The notes under the pieces: generated by a model
The model's database searches: none
The model's input: only the letters and a program-made list of their open reading frames with translations
Told to the model about the DNA's origin: nothing
NCBI GenBank assembly: GCA_964583615.1
Contig: CAZOWM010000016.1
Span: 1-64,000, forward strand
Reading direction: 5' to 3'
From: CAZOWM01 sp964583615
GTDB lineage: Bacteria; Spirochaetota; B62-G9; DRHN01
Length of the DNA stretch: 64,000 bases
Translations under genes and position numbers: made by a program
In this document: positions 18,048 to 26,447 of the stretch, piece by piece
How positions within the stretch are numbered: the first letter of the stretch is position 1
How the letters are laid out: every line of letters starts with the position of its first letter

Positions 18048-18608
18048 ATGACTGCTATCGGAGAGGCGTTCATAGAACATACCAAATATCGCTTTCTTGG
18101 GCCCTCTGATCAAAGGAGAGAAAAAATGGCAAAGCGCGGGGCGTCGAAAGAAAAAAATACCAAAGGGACCAGAGAACAGCTCGCCCATGAGTTGATGAAG
18201 ATGATTCAGGATATTGACGTGGATGGGTTGATCTACCTCGTCGAGCAGGCGAATGTGCTCCTTTATAACCAGCGGGTTGAACAGATAAACAAAAAAATCG
18301 CGGGGCTGAAGAAAAAAGGCCGTGAGGAAATCGATGGTGTGGGTATCGAAGAAACAAAAGACGGGAAAAACTTTTTCATTCTCATCAGAAACGAGCGTGT
18401 TTTTTTCACGCTGGAGGAAATGAGACAGATCGTTCGTATGTGTCACGCTGCCGATGACGAGGCGGATGCGTCGAAGCGGTTGTACAACTGGTTTTACAAA
18501 AACAGAAAGGACCTGCTCGTCGACTGCGCGGTTGAAACGAGCAGAGACCCTCATTTTGCAAACCTCTATCACAAGGTCATCACTACATATAAGCCCAAAG
18601 AAAAATGA
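18048..18608 (+). CDS. Hypothetical protein
   Basis: 186 aa, not assigned to a known family. The core from residue 27 is soluble and charged (KEKNTKGTREQLAHELMKMI and onward) with helical character and no cysteine cluster or membrane segment. Two starts each have a good ribosome site: ATG 18048 (AAGGGGG) and ATG 18126 (AAAGGAGAG). The first 26 residues (IGEAFIEHTKYRFLGPSDQ) recall the N-terminus of SagB-type nitroreductases and may be a remnant fused upstream of the original gene. It sits between the TIGR03545 gene and an EamA transporter, without a clear operon role. Confidence 0.6.
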   Translation: MTAIGEAFIEHTKYRFLGPSDQRREKMAKRGASKEKNTKGTREQLAHELMKMIQDIDVDGLIYLVEQANVLLYNQRVEQINKKIAGLKKKGREEIDGVGIEETKDGKNFFILIRNERVFFTLEEMRQIVRMCHAADDEADASKRLYNWFYKNRKDLLVDCAVETSRDPHFANLYHKVITTYKPKEK

Positions 18609-18681
18609 CGACAATTTATCCGATCTGTAGCCGAACGGACTGGATGAATCCGGCTGCAGATTCCGGTGTTCTGCGAAAACG

Positions 18682-19596
18682 ATGAAAACGGAAAAGAAAA
18701 AAGGCGCGTACGCCGCGATTCTCATAGCTACCCTCCTGTGGGGTACAACCTATCCCACCATCAAGTTCGGACTCGTACACATGCACCTGCCCCCGATTTC
18801 GTTCCTGTTGATGAGGTTTCTCATCGCTTTTGTCACCCTCTGTCCCGTGCTGTTCGTGAAGAGCATCCGCAATGAGGTGCGCTGGAGTTTTAAAGAAGTG
18901 GATATCGTGCTCCTCGGGCTGTTTGCAGGTCTCAGCTACAGCCTGCATTTCATCGGACAGGTGAACACAACTGCAGGCGCTGCCACAATTTTTATCAATA
19001 CGTACGTGCTGTTTACGCCCTTTTTCGGGAGTCTTCTCCTCGAAAAGGGGATAAACCGGATACAGATAATCGCGGCGGTGAGTGGATTTTTCGGTGTGGT
19101 GGTCATCGCGTTCGGGGATCTGCTATGGTTGAAAGCAGACGGAGTGACGCTTGCGGGGACCCTCTTTGTCTTCGGCTCCGGGCTCTTTACAGGGCTATAT
19201 ATAACCTACAGTGAAAAGGTGCACAGGTTGAGATATAGAGGAAAAACCCTGCATCCGATCACCATCTACTTTACATCGACTTTCTATTCTCTCGCTGTCA
19301 TGTGTTTCGCAGGCCTTCTTAGAGGAGAACTGCCGCAGTTTTTGTCTCTACACTTGCCCGCGCTTTTGGCGGTCTGTTATCTTGCACTATTCTGCACCAA
19401 CGGAGCGTTTGTACTCTACCTTATTGCAGTGAGAGATCTCGGATCCGTGAACAGTGCTGTTTTCATGCTCTTTCAGATCATTGTGAGTATGTGTATTTCG
19501 TTCATCGCGCTGAAAGAAACCCCAGATTTCTTCATGTACACCGGTACGGGTATTATCCTCTTTGCGATGGTTTTGACGGGATTCAACCGGTGGTGA
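18682..19596 (+). CDS. EamA/DMT-superfamily transporter
   Basis: 304 aa with ten predicted membrane helices in two EamA repeats. The first starts at ALLIATLLWGTTYP-like sequence (here AILIATLLWGTTYPTIKFG), the second around residue 155. The family exports or takes up amino acids and small metabolites. The substrate is not readable from sequence. The N-terminus is rich in lysine (MKTEKKKG), in keeping with a cytoplasmic start. It converges on the receiver-FNT gene with 52 bases between and no clear terminator. Confidence 0.82.
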   Translation: MKTEKKKGAYAAILIATLLWGTTYPTIKFGLVHMHLPPISFLLMRFLIAFVTLCPVLFVKSIRNEVRWSFKEVDIVLLGLFAGLSYSLHFIGQVNTTAGAATIFINTYVLFTPFFGSLLLEKGINRIQIIAAVSGFFGVVVIAFGDLLWLKADGVTLAGTLFVFGSGLFTGLYITYSEKVHRLRYRGKTLHPITIYFTSTFYSLAVMCFAGLLRGELPQFLSLHLPALLAVCYLALFCTNGAFVLYLIAVRDLGSVNSAVFMLFQIIVSMCISFIALKETPDFFMYTGTGIILFAMVLTGFNRW

Positions 19597-19648
19597 GATA
19601 GAAGAATTGTACCGTCCTGAAGGCACTGAGAAAGAATAAATCTCGACT

Positions 19649-20923
19649 CTACTCTTTTTCCCTGTTTTTCTGCGGGCGAAGATACGCACCCCAGTAGCTC
19701 AGGCCGACAAAAAGCCCGCCCCCAATGATGTTTCCGATCGTCACGGGTATGAGGTTTCTCACTGCGAAGCTTCCCCAGGTAAGCGTCGCCGGATTGAAAC
19801 CTTCAGGCACAGGTACGCCCGCCCACGTTTTGAGAAAGATGCCTACAGGAATGAAGTACATGTTTGCAACGCAGTGCTCGAAACCGATTGCCACGAAGGC
19901 CATTATCGGAAAGAAAATAGCAAAGATTTTTCCCACTGTCTGCCTGGCGGCAAGCGCCATCCATACTGCGAGGCACACGAGCCAGTTGCACCCGATACCG
20001 CGGACGAGAGCCTCGAAAAATCCGAGATTGACCTTTGCGAACGCGACCCTCACCGCAGTCTGGCCCAGTGCCCCCTCTCCGGTTTTCCACAGCCCTGACG
20101 AGTAGAAGATGAGCGCGAGAATAATTGAGCCGATGAAATTCGCGACGTAGACGAGCATCCACCGTTTTGCCATTGTGCCGAAACTGATTTCTCTGGCAAG
20201 GGTGCTCGTGACCATAAGGTTGTTCCCTGTGAACAGTTCCGCGCCGGCAATCACGACGAGCATGAGTCCCACGCTGAACACCGCCCCGCTCATGAATTTC
20301 GAAAAACCCGTTCCCAGACGGGCTGCCATGTCAAAGGTGACGGTGCTCGCGAGAAGTCCGCCAAAACCGATATAGGCTCCGGCGAGAATTCCCAGTACGA
20401 GAACCGAGAGCCACGGAGAGGTGGTTTTTGTCACACCCACTGTCCGTGCAACGGTCTGTGCGATCGTGGAAGGCGCCTTGTCTTCAATACTCGGTACGGG
20501 AAACTGGATATCCTTGAAGATCTTTTCAAACCTCCCTATCGCCTTCTTTTCCTGAATGATTTTTCTCTGTACCGCGGTTTTTACCGTCTGTGAAATTTCA
20601 TCAGGAGTAAAGGGTTTTGGGACATAGTCCATTGCGCCGCGTTTCATCGCCTCGGCTGCGCGTCCAACGGTTGGGTAGCCGCTGATCATGACGATTGCCG
20701 AGTCAGGAGATCGACGGTCAACCTCCTCCACGACATCCATTCCGTCGAATCCCGGCATCTTCCAGTCACAGAGGACTACGTCAAAGGATGAGTCCTCGAG
20801 CAGGCGAAGGCCCTCGCCCGGGCTGTTGGTGGTGACCACGTCAAAGCCCTCTTCCGTGAATATTTTTCTACACGATTCCAGAACAACATTCTCATCATCG
20901 ATCACAAGCATCCTTTGAGTCAT
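19649..20923 (-). CDS. Response-regulator receiver domain fused to a formate/nitrite transporter (FNT) channel
   Basis: 424 aa. Residues 1-120 are a full receiver domain with acidic pair D9/D10, phosphoacceptor D53 in LCDWKMPG, S81 in MISGYP and K103 in PKPFTP. A linker of about 45 residues precedes an FNT channel (residues 165-420) with FTGNN and the FocA-type central histidine H350 in GFEHCVANMY. FNT proteins are pentameric channels for formate or related monovalent acids. A receiver fused in cis suggests gating by phosphorylation, which is inferred. The ATG has GCAGGAGG upstream. It is the last gene of a four-gene operon with two more receivers and a sensor kinase. Confidence 0.9.
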   Translation of the reverse strand: MTQRMLVIDDENVVLESCRKIFTEEGFDVVTTNSPGEGLRLLEDSSFDVVLCDWKMPGFDGMDVVEEVDRRSPDSAIVMISGYPTVGRAAEAMKRGAMDYVPKPFTPDEISQTVKTAVQRKIIQEKKAIGRFEKIFKDIQFPVPSIEDKAPSTIAQTVARTVGVTKTTSPWLSVLVLGILAGAYIGFGGLLASTVTFDMAARLGTGFSKFMSGAVFSVGLMLVVIAGAELFTGNNLMVTSTLAREISFGTMAKRWMLVYVANFIGSIILALIFYSSGLWKTGEGALGQTAVRVAFAKVNLGFFEALVRGIGCNWLVCLAVWMALAARQTVGKIFAIFFPIMAFVAIGFEHCVANMYFIPVGIFLKTWAGVPVPEGFNPATLTWGSFAVRNLIPVTIGNIIGGGLFVGLSYWGAYLRPQKNREKE

Positions 20924-20957
20924 TCAGTAAACCTCCTGCGAAAAATGATAAATACTG

Positions 20958-21584
20958 TCACCAGATCTCTGCACTGAGTTTTTGTATCAGCCACCTTTTT
21001 TGGCTGTCGGTGAGTTTTCCCACGTGCTCCTCGATCCACGCAATGTCACCGGTGAGGATCGCGAGTTTTTCCGGCGAAGTGAGACCGTATTCCTCGAGAG
21101 TGTCCGCACCGTTGTAATAGAGACTTTCCGCAAAGCTGCTATCCACTGCGGCACGCTCCAGCACCTTGATAACTTCATCCTTGTGCACGAGCGTTTGCTC
21201 CTCCGGTTGCTTTGTCGCGGAGATGTCGAGTGCAGCCTTCACCGCTTCGACGAGTTCCTCAGGTGTAAAGGGTTTCTCGATATAGTCGGTGGCGCCCAAT
21301 TTCATCGCCTGAACCGCAGACTGCACCGTCGCATACCCGGTAATAATTACCACGGTTGCGGAAGGTCTTGCCCGCTTTATGTCACGCAGGACACGCATGC
21401 CTCCGATTTCCGGCATTCTTATATCCGTAAGCACGAGATCGTACTCTTTCTGTATCGCAAGATCAAGCCCTTTTCTGCTGCTTATTGCAGTGTCCACCTC
21501 GAACTGTTCCTGAGTAAGGATTTTGTGCACGCTGTCAAGTACTATCTGTTCGTCGTCAATTACAAGAACCTTAATTTTTTCCAT
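20958..21584 (-). CDS. Response regulator, receiver plus small helical C-terminal domain
   Basis: 208 aa. The receiver (1-122) has D54 in LVLTDIRMPE and a PFTP lysine loop. The remaining 85 residues contain no DNA-binding or enzymatic domain. They form a helical segment with EEYGLTSPEKLAILTGDIAW, a pattern like small helical modules with an EYGLT turn. A possible protein-docking role is inferred. The ATG follows AAGGAGCG and overlaps the upstream receiver gene by 14 bases. It probably relays phosphate between the kinase and the receiver-FNT protein, or titrates it. Confidence 0.85.
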   Translation of the reverse strand: MEKIKVLVIDDEQIVLDSVHKILTQEQFEVDTAISSRKGLDLAIQKEYDLVLTDIRMPEIGGMRVLRDIKRARPSATVVIITGYATVQSAVQAMKLGATDYIEKPFTPEELVEAVKAALDISATKQPEEQTLVHKDEVIKVLERAAVDSSFAESLYYNGADTLEEYGLTSPEKLAILTGDIAWIEEHVGKLTDSQKRWLIQKLSAEIW

Positions 21585-21972
21585 GTTTTTCGCTCCTTTT
21601 TAATACATTCTGAACTGCCGCGAGAAGTTCATCGGGTGTGAAAGGTTTGGGGATAAACTCGCGTGCTCCCCTCTTTTTCAATTCCTGAATCGTGTCGGAG
21701 GTGGGATATCCGCTCATGACCAGTATCGGAAGTTCCGGCCAATCGTCTAGCGGCCATTTCTCCCGTATCTTTTTCAGGATATATACCCCGTCTTTTTCAG
21801 GCATTTTCACATCCATGACCATGAGATCGAAATATTTTTTTTCCAGCTGTTCAATTGCATCTTGGGCATTTGAAACGAGCGTGACCTTCAGTTGTTCCGC
21901 TTCGAGCACCCGTTTGCAGCTGTCGAGGACGATTTTATCGTCATCAACGATAAGTACCTTCTTTTTTTTCAC
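21571..21972 (-). CDS. Single-domain CheY-like response regulator
   Basis: 133 aa, receiver only. D10-D12 form the acidic cluster, D54 in MVMDVKMPEKDG is the phosphoacceptor, and PKPFTPDE carries the switch lysine. The GTG at 21972 is chosen because GGAGG lies 6 bases upstream. The reading frame overlaps the end of the kinase gene by 29 bases, so translation is coupled. With no output domain it must act by protein contact or as a phosphate shuttle. It is the first of three consecutive receivers in this operon. Confidence 0.88.
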   Translation of the reverse strand: MKKKKVLIVDDDKIVLDSCKRVLEAEQLKVTLVSNAQDAIEQLEKKYFDLMVMDVKMPEKDGVYILKKIREKWPLDDWPELPILVMSGYPTSDTIQELKKRGAREFIPKPFTPDELLAAVQNVLKRSEKHGKN

Positions 21973-23902
21973 CACTTTCCTCCAAAGGCAGCCAGATGGT
22001 AAATGTACTCCCCTTGTTGACCTCGCTCTGTACGCGTATTGTGCCTCCGTGCCGTTCGATGATCCCGTAGGATACCGCAAGTCCAAGTCCTGTTCCCTCT
22101 CCTACATCCTTTGTTGTGAAAAATGGATCGAACAGTCGGGTGAGATTTTCTTTTGAAATGCCGCATCCGGTATCGGTGATCGAAATTTCAATGCCGTCCT
22201 GTTCGGTTTTTCCCTTTGAAATGCTGAAACCGGTTTTTACCTTGATGGAACCGCCTGGCTCGGTTGCGTCGATTGAATTGATGATCATGTTCAGAAGCAC
22301 GCTCTGGAGCTGATTGCGGTCAACGGTACGCACGGGGAGCCCTTCCGTGGGAATGAACTCGAGCGAAAGCCCTTTCACAAGGGCCTGATTGTCGACAAGC
22401 GCTATGGCTGACCGCACGAGCTTATTGATATCGGTTGGCTCGGGCTCAAGTACGGTTTGCCGGGAAAAGTCGAGCAGTCCCTTGACGATGGCGCGGACCC
22501 GCTCCGTCTCTTTTGCGATGGTTTGGAGATCTGTTCGCACATCCTCTTCGAGATCCTTCCGCCTGAGGAGCATATGAGTAAATGTGAGTACTCCTGTGAG
22601 CGGGTTGTTGATCTCGTGTGCCACTCCCGCTGCGAGCCTTCCGATGCTCGCCTGCTTTTCAGACTGGAGAAGTTTGCTTTCGCTTTCTGCCTGCCGTCTC
22701 CTGTCGCGCTCCCGGATTGAGGAGAGCATTTCCGAAAACGTCTTCTGTAAAACGCCGATCTCATTTTTTGAAACAGGGCCGATATTCGGCCTGAGGTTTC
22801 CGCCTGAAACCTCCATGCTCGCCTGAATGAGCTGGCGAACAGGATGCATGATACGGTTTGCCATGAGAAATCCGAAGCCCACTGCGACGATCACTCCCGC
22901 CAGGGTGATGAGGATGAAAACAGACAGTAAATTCCGTTGCACGTCCGTGTATTTTTCCTCGAGCACACCGACGTAGAGAATTCCCACACGATCACCGTTG
23001 ATGTCGATAATCGGCTCGTATGAGGTGATATACCAGTCACTCACCACGAACGCACGGTCGGTCCATACTTCGCCGTTGATGAGCACTTGATCACGCACCT
23101 GCTTAGAAACTCTCGTACCGATGGCTCGATTCCCCTCAGGGGTGAGCACATTCGTTGATATTCTGAGATCCTTGAAGAATATGGTTGCAGTCCCGATGCT
23201 TCTTCCCTTATAGGTCTCATGCTGGAATACGGTCTCCCGTACCGTGTCGACGATTTCCCTGCTCCTGTTCAGGAGAATACCCCCATAGAGAACACCGATG
23301 AGCTCGTGGTTTTCATAAAGAGGTATGCCTGCTGCGAGGGCCATTCCTGATGTTTCCTCTTCCTCTTCTCTCGGTGCGGCCATTGGAGTGTCCAGGAGCT
23401 TTATCCTCGCCTTATTGGCAAGTTCGGGATTTTCCTCGATAAGAAATTCCCGTTCGAGGATAACCGTTCCCTCAACAGAGGTTCCGTATTTGAACACATG
23501 CTCCGTAATGGGGTTTTTCTCACTGCTTTCCTCGGAAGGATTCACGTGCGGACCGATCCTGCAGAGTGTGTTTCCGTCAAGGGTCACAATACCTAAAAAA
23601 TCGAGCCCCGTCTGCTGTGCTATACTCCTCAGCTTTGCGATCAGCGGTGGTCTATCCCTCTTCAAGAGGTGTGAGCGGAATTCACCGTCGAGCGTTGCAA
23701 TATTCAGCGCTGTCTTTACGGAGCTTATTCGGGAGAGGTAAATTTCCCGTGCCGCGTTTAAATCGAGGCTTATACGCGTTGTCGCTTCGTTCAGAACCGA
23801 CTTGAAGAGGAGCTGACTTCCGACGAAGAGTGAGACGATGCCCACGAAGAGAGAAACGCTCAGAAAGCTGATAATGAGCTTTGATCGTGTTGTATAGAGC
23901 AC
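21944..23902 (-). CDS. Membrane sensor histidine kinase with extracytoplasmic Cache-like domain
   Basis: 652 aa. TM1 is at about 9-31, a periplasmic sensor region of about 290 residues follows (single-Cache-like, with ILYVGVLEEKY near its end), TM2 is at about 326-348, and HAMP at 349-400. HisKA has phospho-accepting H429 in GVAHEINNPL. HATPase carries N-box LLNMIINSID, G1 ITDTGCGIS and G2 GEGTGLGL. It starts at a GTG 42 bases downstream of a strong promoter, with AAGGA as ribosome site. It should sense an external small molecule, plausibly formate or another carboxylate given the fused channel in the same operon. That ligand is inferred. Confidence 0.9.
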   Translation of the reverse strand: MLYTTRSKLIISFLSVSLFVGIVSLFVGSQLLFKSVLNEATTRISLDLNAAREIYLSRISSVKTALNIATLDGEFRSHLLKRDRPPLIAKLRSIAQQTGLDFLGIVTLDGNTLCRIGPHVNPSEESSEKNPITEHVFKYGTSVEGTVILEREFLIEENPELANKARIKLLDTPMAAPREEEEETSGMALAAGIPLYENHELIGVLYGGILLNRSREIVDTVRETVFQHETYKGRSIGTATIFFKDLRISTNVLTPEGNRAIGTRVSKQVRDQVLINGEVWTDRAFVVSDWYITSYEPIIDINGDRVGILYVGVLEEKYTDVQRNLLSVFILITLAGVIVAVGFGFLMANRIMHPVRQLIQASMEVSGGNLRPNIGPVSKNEIGVLQKTFSEMLSSIRERDRRRQAESESKLLQSEKQASIGRLAAGVAHEINNPLTGVLTFTHMLLRRKDLEEDVRTDLQTIAKETERVRAIVKGLLDFSRQTVLEPEPTDINKLVRSAIALVDNQALVKGLSLEFIPTEGLPVRTVDRNQLQSVLLNMIINSIDATEPGGSIKVKTGFSISKGKTEQDGIEISITDTGCGISKENLTRLFDPFFTTKDVGEGTGLGLAVSYGIIERHGGTIRVQSEVNKGSTFTIWLPLEESGEKKEGTYR

Positions 23903-23943
23903 TGTGCGGTCCTTGAATTGCGGGAATACACAACCCTTAGTTT

Positions 23944-23982
23944 TTTATAACACTGTTTTATTTTGTTGTCAATCGATTGACA
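23944..23982 (-). promoter_or_regulatory. Sigma-70-type promoter with palindromic operator for the kinase/receiver/FNT operon
   Basis: On the minus strand TTGACA (plus 23967-23972) and TATAAA (plus 23944-23949) are separated by exactly 17 bases. The -35 box lies inside a perfect 16-base palindrome, TGTCAATCGATTGACA (23967-23982), which has the half-site spacing of CRP/FNR-like or GntR-like operators. Binding there would block polymerase. The remaining intergenic stretch to 24138 has no gene, only AT-rich sequence and a weak inverted repeat. Confidence 0.7.
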
Positions 23983-24138
23983 TCTTTTTCACATGGACGC
24001 TACACAAAAAGGATAAAGAATACAATAGGATGTTATAATAGATGAGGCATGAAACCCGCAATATTAAATCATTGGTTTCAAGATAATGAGAGCTTGGCGT
24101 TATGAGTAATTGAAGGATGATTGAATTAATAAACGGGG

Positions 24139-24615
24139 TCATTTATCATTCAGCGCATTGATAAACTCTTTTTCCAGTATATTTATCGTTTTTTGCATAC
24201 ATTCGGATAGAGAATTTCCGAGACCGATTTGATGCGGTTGCACTCCCAAGATGTATATATCGGTATCAATGTGCATCTTTATATATTCGGTCAATTTGAC
24301 CAGGGAAATGTCGTGGGTTGTGAGTCCGTGATCGATAAGATCTATTGGCTTCATTATACTATACTCACCGGGTTCCCCATTGAAATGTATGGCATCGATA
24401 ATGATAAGTGTATCTGGGTTTATTTGAATGATTTTTCCCAAATAGTTTTCCGGTGTATTTTCTCCGTTGATGCACACCGCATTCACATTGTTTTTTATCT
24501 TCTCGATGAGGAATGGACCAATTCCGTCATCTCCACGTAAGGTATTTCCAATTCCAAAGAGTGCGATCTTGCCTTTAATAATTCGATTCAGACTATAGTT
24601 TCTATTTTTTTTCAT
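24139..24615 (-). CDS. HycI/HyaD-type [NiFe] hydrogenase maturation protease
   Basis: 158 aa. The M52 peptidase N-terminus is visible as FGIGNTLRGDDGIGPFLIEK, with the nickel-binding acidic residue in GDD; IIDAIHF and the THDISL histidine motif complete the site. It removes the C-terminal tail of the hydrogenase large subunit after nickel insertion. The large-subunit gene upstream (25263-26447) does have such a tail, which fits. It is the last gene of the nine-gene hydrogenase operon. AT-rich codon use matches the rest of that block. Confidence 0.88.
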   Translation of the reverse strand: MKKNRNYSLNRIIKGKIALFGIGNTLRGDDGIGPFLIEKIKNNVNAVCINGENTPENYLGKIIQINPDTLIIIDAIHFNGEPGEYSIMKPIDLIDHGLTTHDISLVKLTEYIKMHIDTDIYILGVQPHQIGLGNSLSECMQKTINILEKEFINALNDK

Positions 24616-24657
24616 TGTTCGATGTTATGACGATTGATTGAATTTTCAGACTGCAAT

Positions 24658-25266
24658 TTATTGAGTAGTGAGTGTGGTTTCGCGTCTATGACGAGCGCAA
24701 AGCATTTTAGTTCTGTCGGATCGCCCATAATCCTTTGAAGCCGCTATTAGATTTTCATCGATGACTCTCAGACTCTTGAGGCGGGAAAGGTACAAAGTAG
24801 GATTCGAAAATGTCAGCTCGCCAATTTTTTCTGAGATCCACTTGAGGTGGTCCTTACATGCGATAACTTCACCACAGATTTCACAAAGCTCAAGGTCTTT
24901 TTCGATTGTCTCCTCTGCCAGTGTACGATCAAAGAATGCAAGATCCCATTCGTTGGATAGTTTGATTCCTTCGTTGTCTGCGATGCACGCGGCTTCGCAT
25001 GACCCGCAGAAGATACACGTATCGGTATAATGGATCATTATCCTTTTTGGATTTTGTGGGTCAGGTATATCTCTGTGGTCAATGGCTTCAACAGGACACA
25101 CGGCTTCGCATGCCAGACACCCGACGCATTTATCAGGATTAAATTTCGGTTGACCTCTGAAGTTTTGGTGTGGAGTATGCGGTTTGTAAGGAAACTTTGT
25201 CGTATAGGGTCCTGTGATGAGGGCCTTTATTGCTTCGAGAAGTTCTCTTATTTTTGGCAGTTTCAT
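24658..25266 (-). CDS. NuoI/HycF-like 4Fe-4S ferredoxin subunit of the group 4 hydrogenase
   Basis: 202 aa. Two classic [4Fe-4S] motifs are seen: CVGCLACEAVCPVEA and, further on, CIFCGSCEAAC. A later CEICGEVIAC has four residues that could hold another site. As in NuoI and HycF it should carry electrons between the soluble donor module and the small subunit. The start codon overlaps the stop of the large-subunit gene by 4 bases. The C-terminal 60 residues are basic and not cluster-binding. Confidence 0.85.
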   Translation of the reverse strand: MKLPKIRELLEAIKALITGPYTTKFPYKPHTPHQNFRGQPKFNPDKCVGCLACEAVCPVEAIDHRDIPDPQNPKRIMIHYTDTCIFCGSCEAACIADNEGIKLSNEWDLAFFDRTLAEETIEKDLELCEICGEVIACKDHLKWISEKIGELTFSNPTLYLSRLKSLRVIDENLIAASKDYGRSDRTKMLCARHRRETTLTTQ

Positions 25267-26447
25267 TTAATTCTCATCTTCCTTTTGATTATTTCAGTTT
25301 TTTGCTGAGACAAGCGAATAAGATCCTTTCCACTATAGATTTTTTTCCCTTTTTCGTTTCTGACAGCTATTCTTTCAGTACAGCAGTAGCACGGATCGAT
25401 TGATGCAAGGATGATCGCGGCATCAGAGATTGTTTCCCCGATAACTGTTGAGTTGCATGTCGGAAGATTCATAAATGTTGGAGCACGTACTTTATGGCGC
25501 GCGGGCCTATTCGTACCATCACTTCTCACATAGTGAAAGGTCTCTCCACGCGGTGCTTCATGAGCACCGATTCCCTCACCTGGAGGAATATCCGCAATAT
25601 TTAAATCAATTTCTCCCTCAGGAAGGTTCTTGAGGCAGGTTTTCATGATCTTGATCGATTCAAATACTTCCAAGACACGAACGACGACTTTATCGAAGAC
25701 ATCACCATTTTCAGCGACAATCATATCCCAATCGATCTGATCGTATGCACCATAAGGGGCATCTTTACGTACATCCTTTGCCACCCCCGATGCTCGGGAT
25801 GTCGGTCCCAAAGCACAGTAGTCGATTGCATCCTCTTTTGTAAGTATTCCGATACCTTTTAATCGTACATGCAGAACAGGATCATCAACAATTGCCTTCT
25901 TCAACCTGTTCAGTGTGGGGATGATGGAGTCGATTTTTTTAACTGCAGACGGTATGTCATCAGGATTGATATCCCGTCTTACACCGCCTGGTTTAAACAT
26001 AGCGTAGTTGTTTCTGTTTCCGGATAGTATTTCCATCACATCCAATATCTCTTCCCTGAGCTTCCAAACCCACATGTACACGGTGTTATAACCGAGGAAG
26101 TGCCCCGCAAGTCCCAGCCACAGCAGATGTGAGTGTATACGTTCGCCCTCGGCTATTATTGTTCTTATATATTTCGCTCTTGGGGGGACCTCGACAGGGA
26201 TAATATCCTCTACAGCACGGGTGTAAGCAAAAGGGTGTGATGTGGAGCAGATGCCGCAGATCCTTTCGATTACAAAGGTGGATTGATCAAAGGTTTTCCT
26301 TTCGGATAGCTTCTCAATTCCTCTATGGTTGTATCCGATATTTACATCGATATCAACAACCGTTTCACCGTCAACGGTCAGCCTAAAAAATTCAGGTTCT
26401 TCCTGGAGTGGGTGATACGGTCCAATGGGAATAACAGATTTTGCCAT
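25263..26447 (-). CDS. Group 4 [NiFe] hydrogenase large subunit (HycE/Ech/Mbh-like)
   Basis: 394 aa. Both nickel-binding motifs are intact: ERICGICSTSH (C64, C67) and DPCYCCTER (C353, C356). It is therefore a true hydrogenase and not a hydrogenase-related complex I subunit. The residues after TER form a 35-aa tail, the piece a HycI protease would remove. It catalyses 2H+/H2 conversion on the cytoplasmic face with the NuoB-like small subunit. The NuoC-like domain is a separate upstream gene, as in Mbh and Ech rather than HycE, which is fused. Gene order and Mrp neighbours suggest a Mbh-type ion-pumping enzyme. Confidence 0.92.
   Translation of the reverse strand: MAKSVIPIGPYHPLQEEPEFFRLTVDGETVVDIDVNIGYNHRGIEKLSERKTFDQSTFVIERICGICSTSHPFAYTRAVEDIIPVEVPPRAKYIRTIIAEGERIHSHLLWLGLAGHFLGYNTVYMWVWKLREEILDVMEILSGNRNNYAMFKPGGVRRDINPDDIPSAVKKIDSIIPTLNRLKKAIVDDPVLHVRLKGIGILTKEDAIDYCALGPTSRASGVAKDVRKDAPYGAYDQIDWDMIVAENGDVFDKVVVRVLEVFESIKIMKTCLKNLPEGEIDLNIADIPPGEGIGAHEAPRGETFHYVRSDGTNRPARHKVRAPTFMNLPTCNSTVIGETISDAAIILASIDPCYCCTERIAVRNEKGKKIYSGKDLIRLSQQKTEIIKRKMRIK

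Noticed and set aside
24050..24080. Inverted repeat TGAAACC/GGTTTCA downstream of the hydrogenase operon
   Set aside because: Seven-base stem with a 17-base loop and no T-run; too weak to call a terminator.
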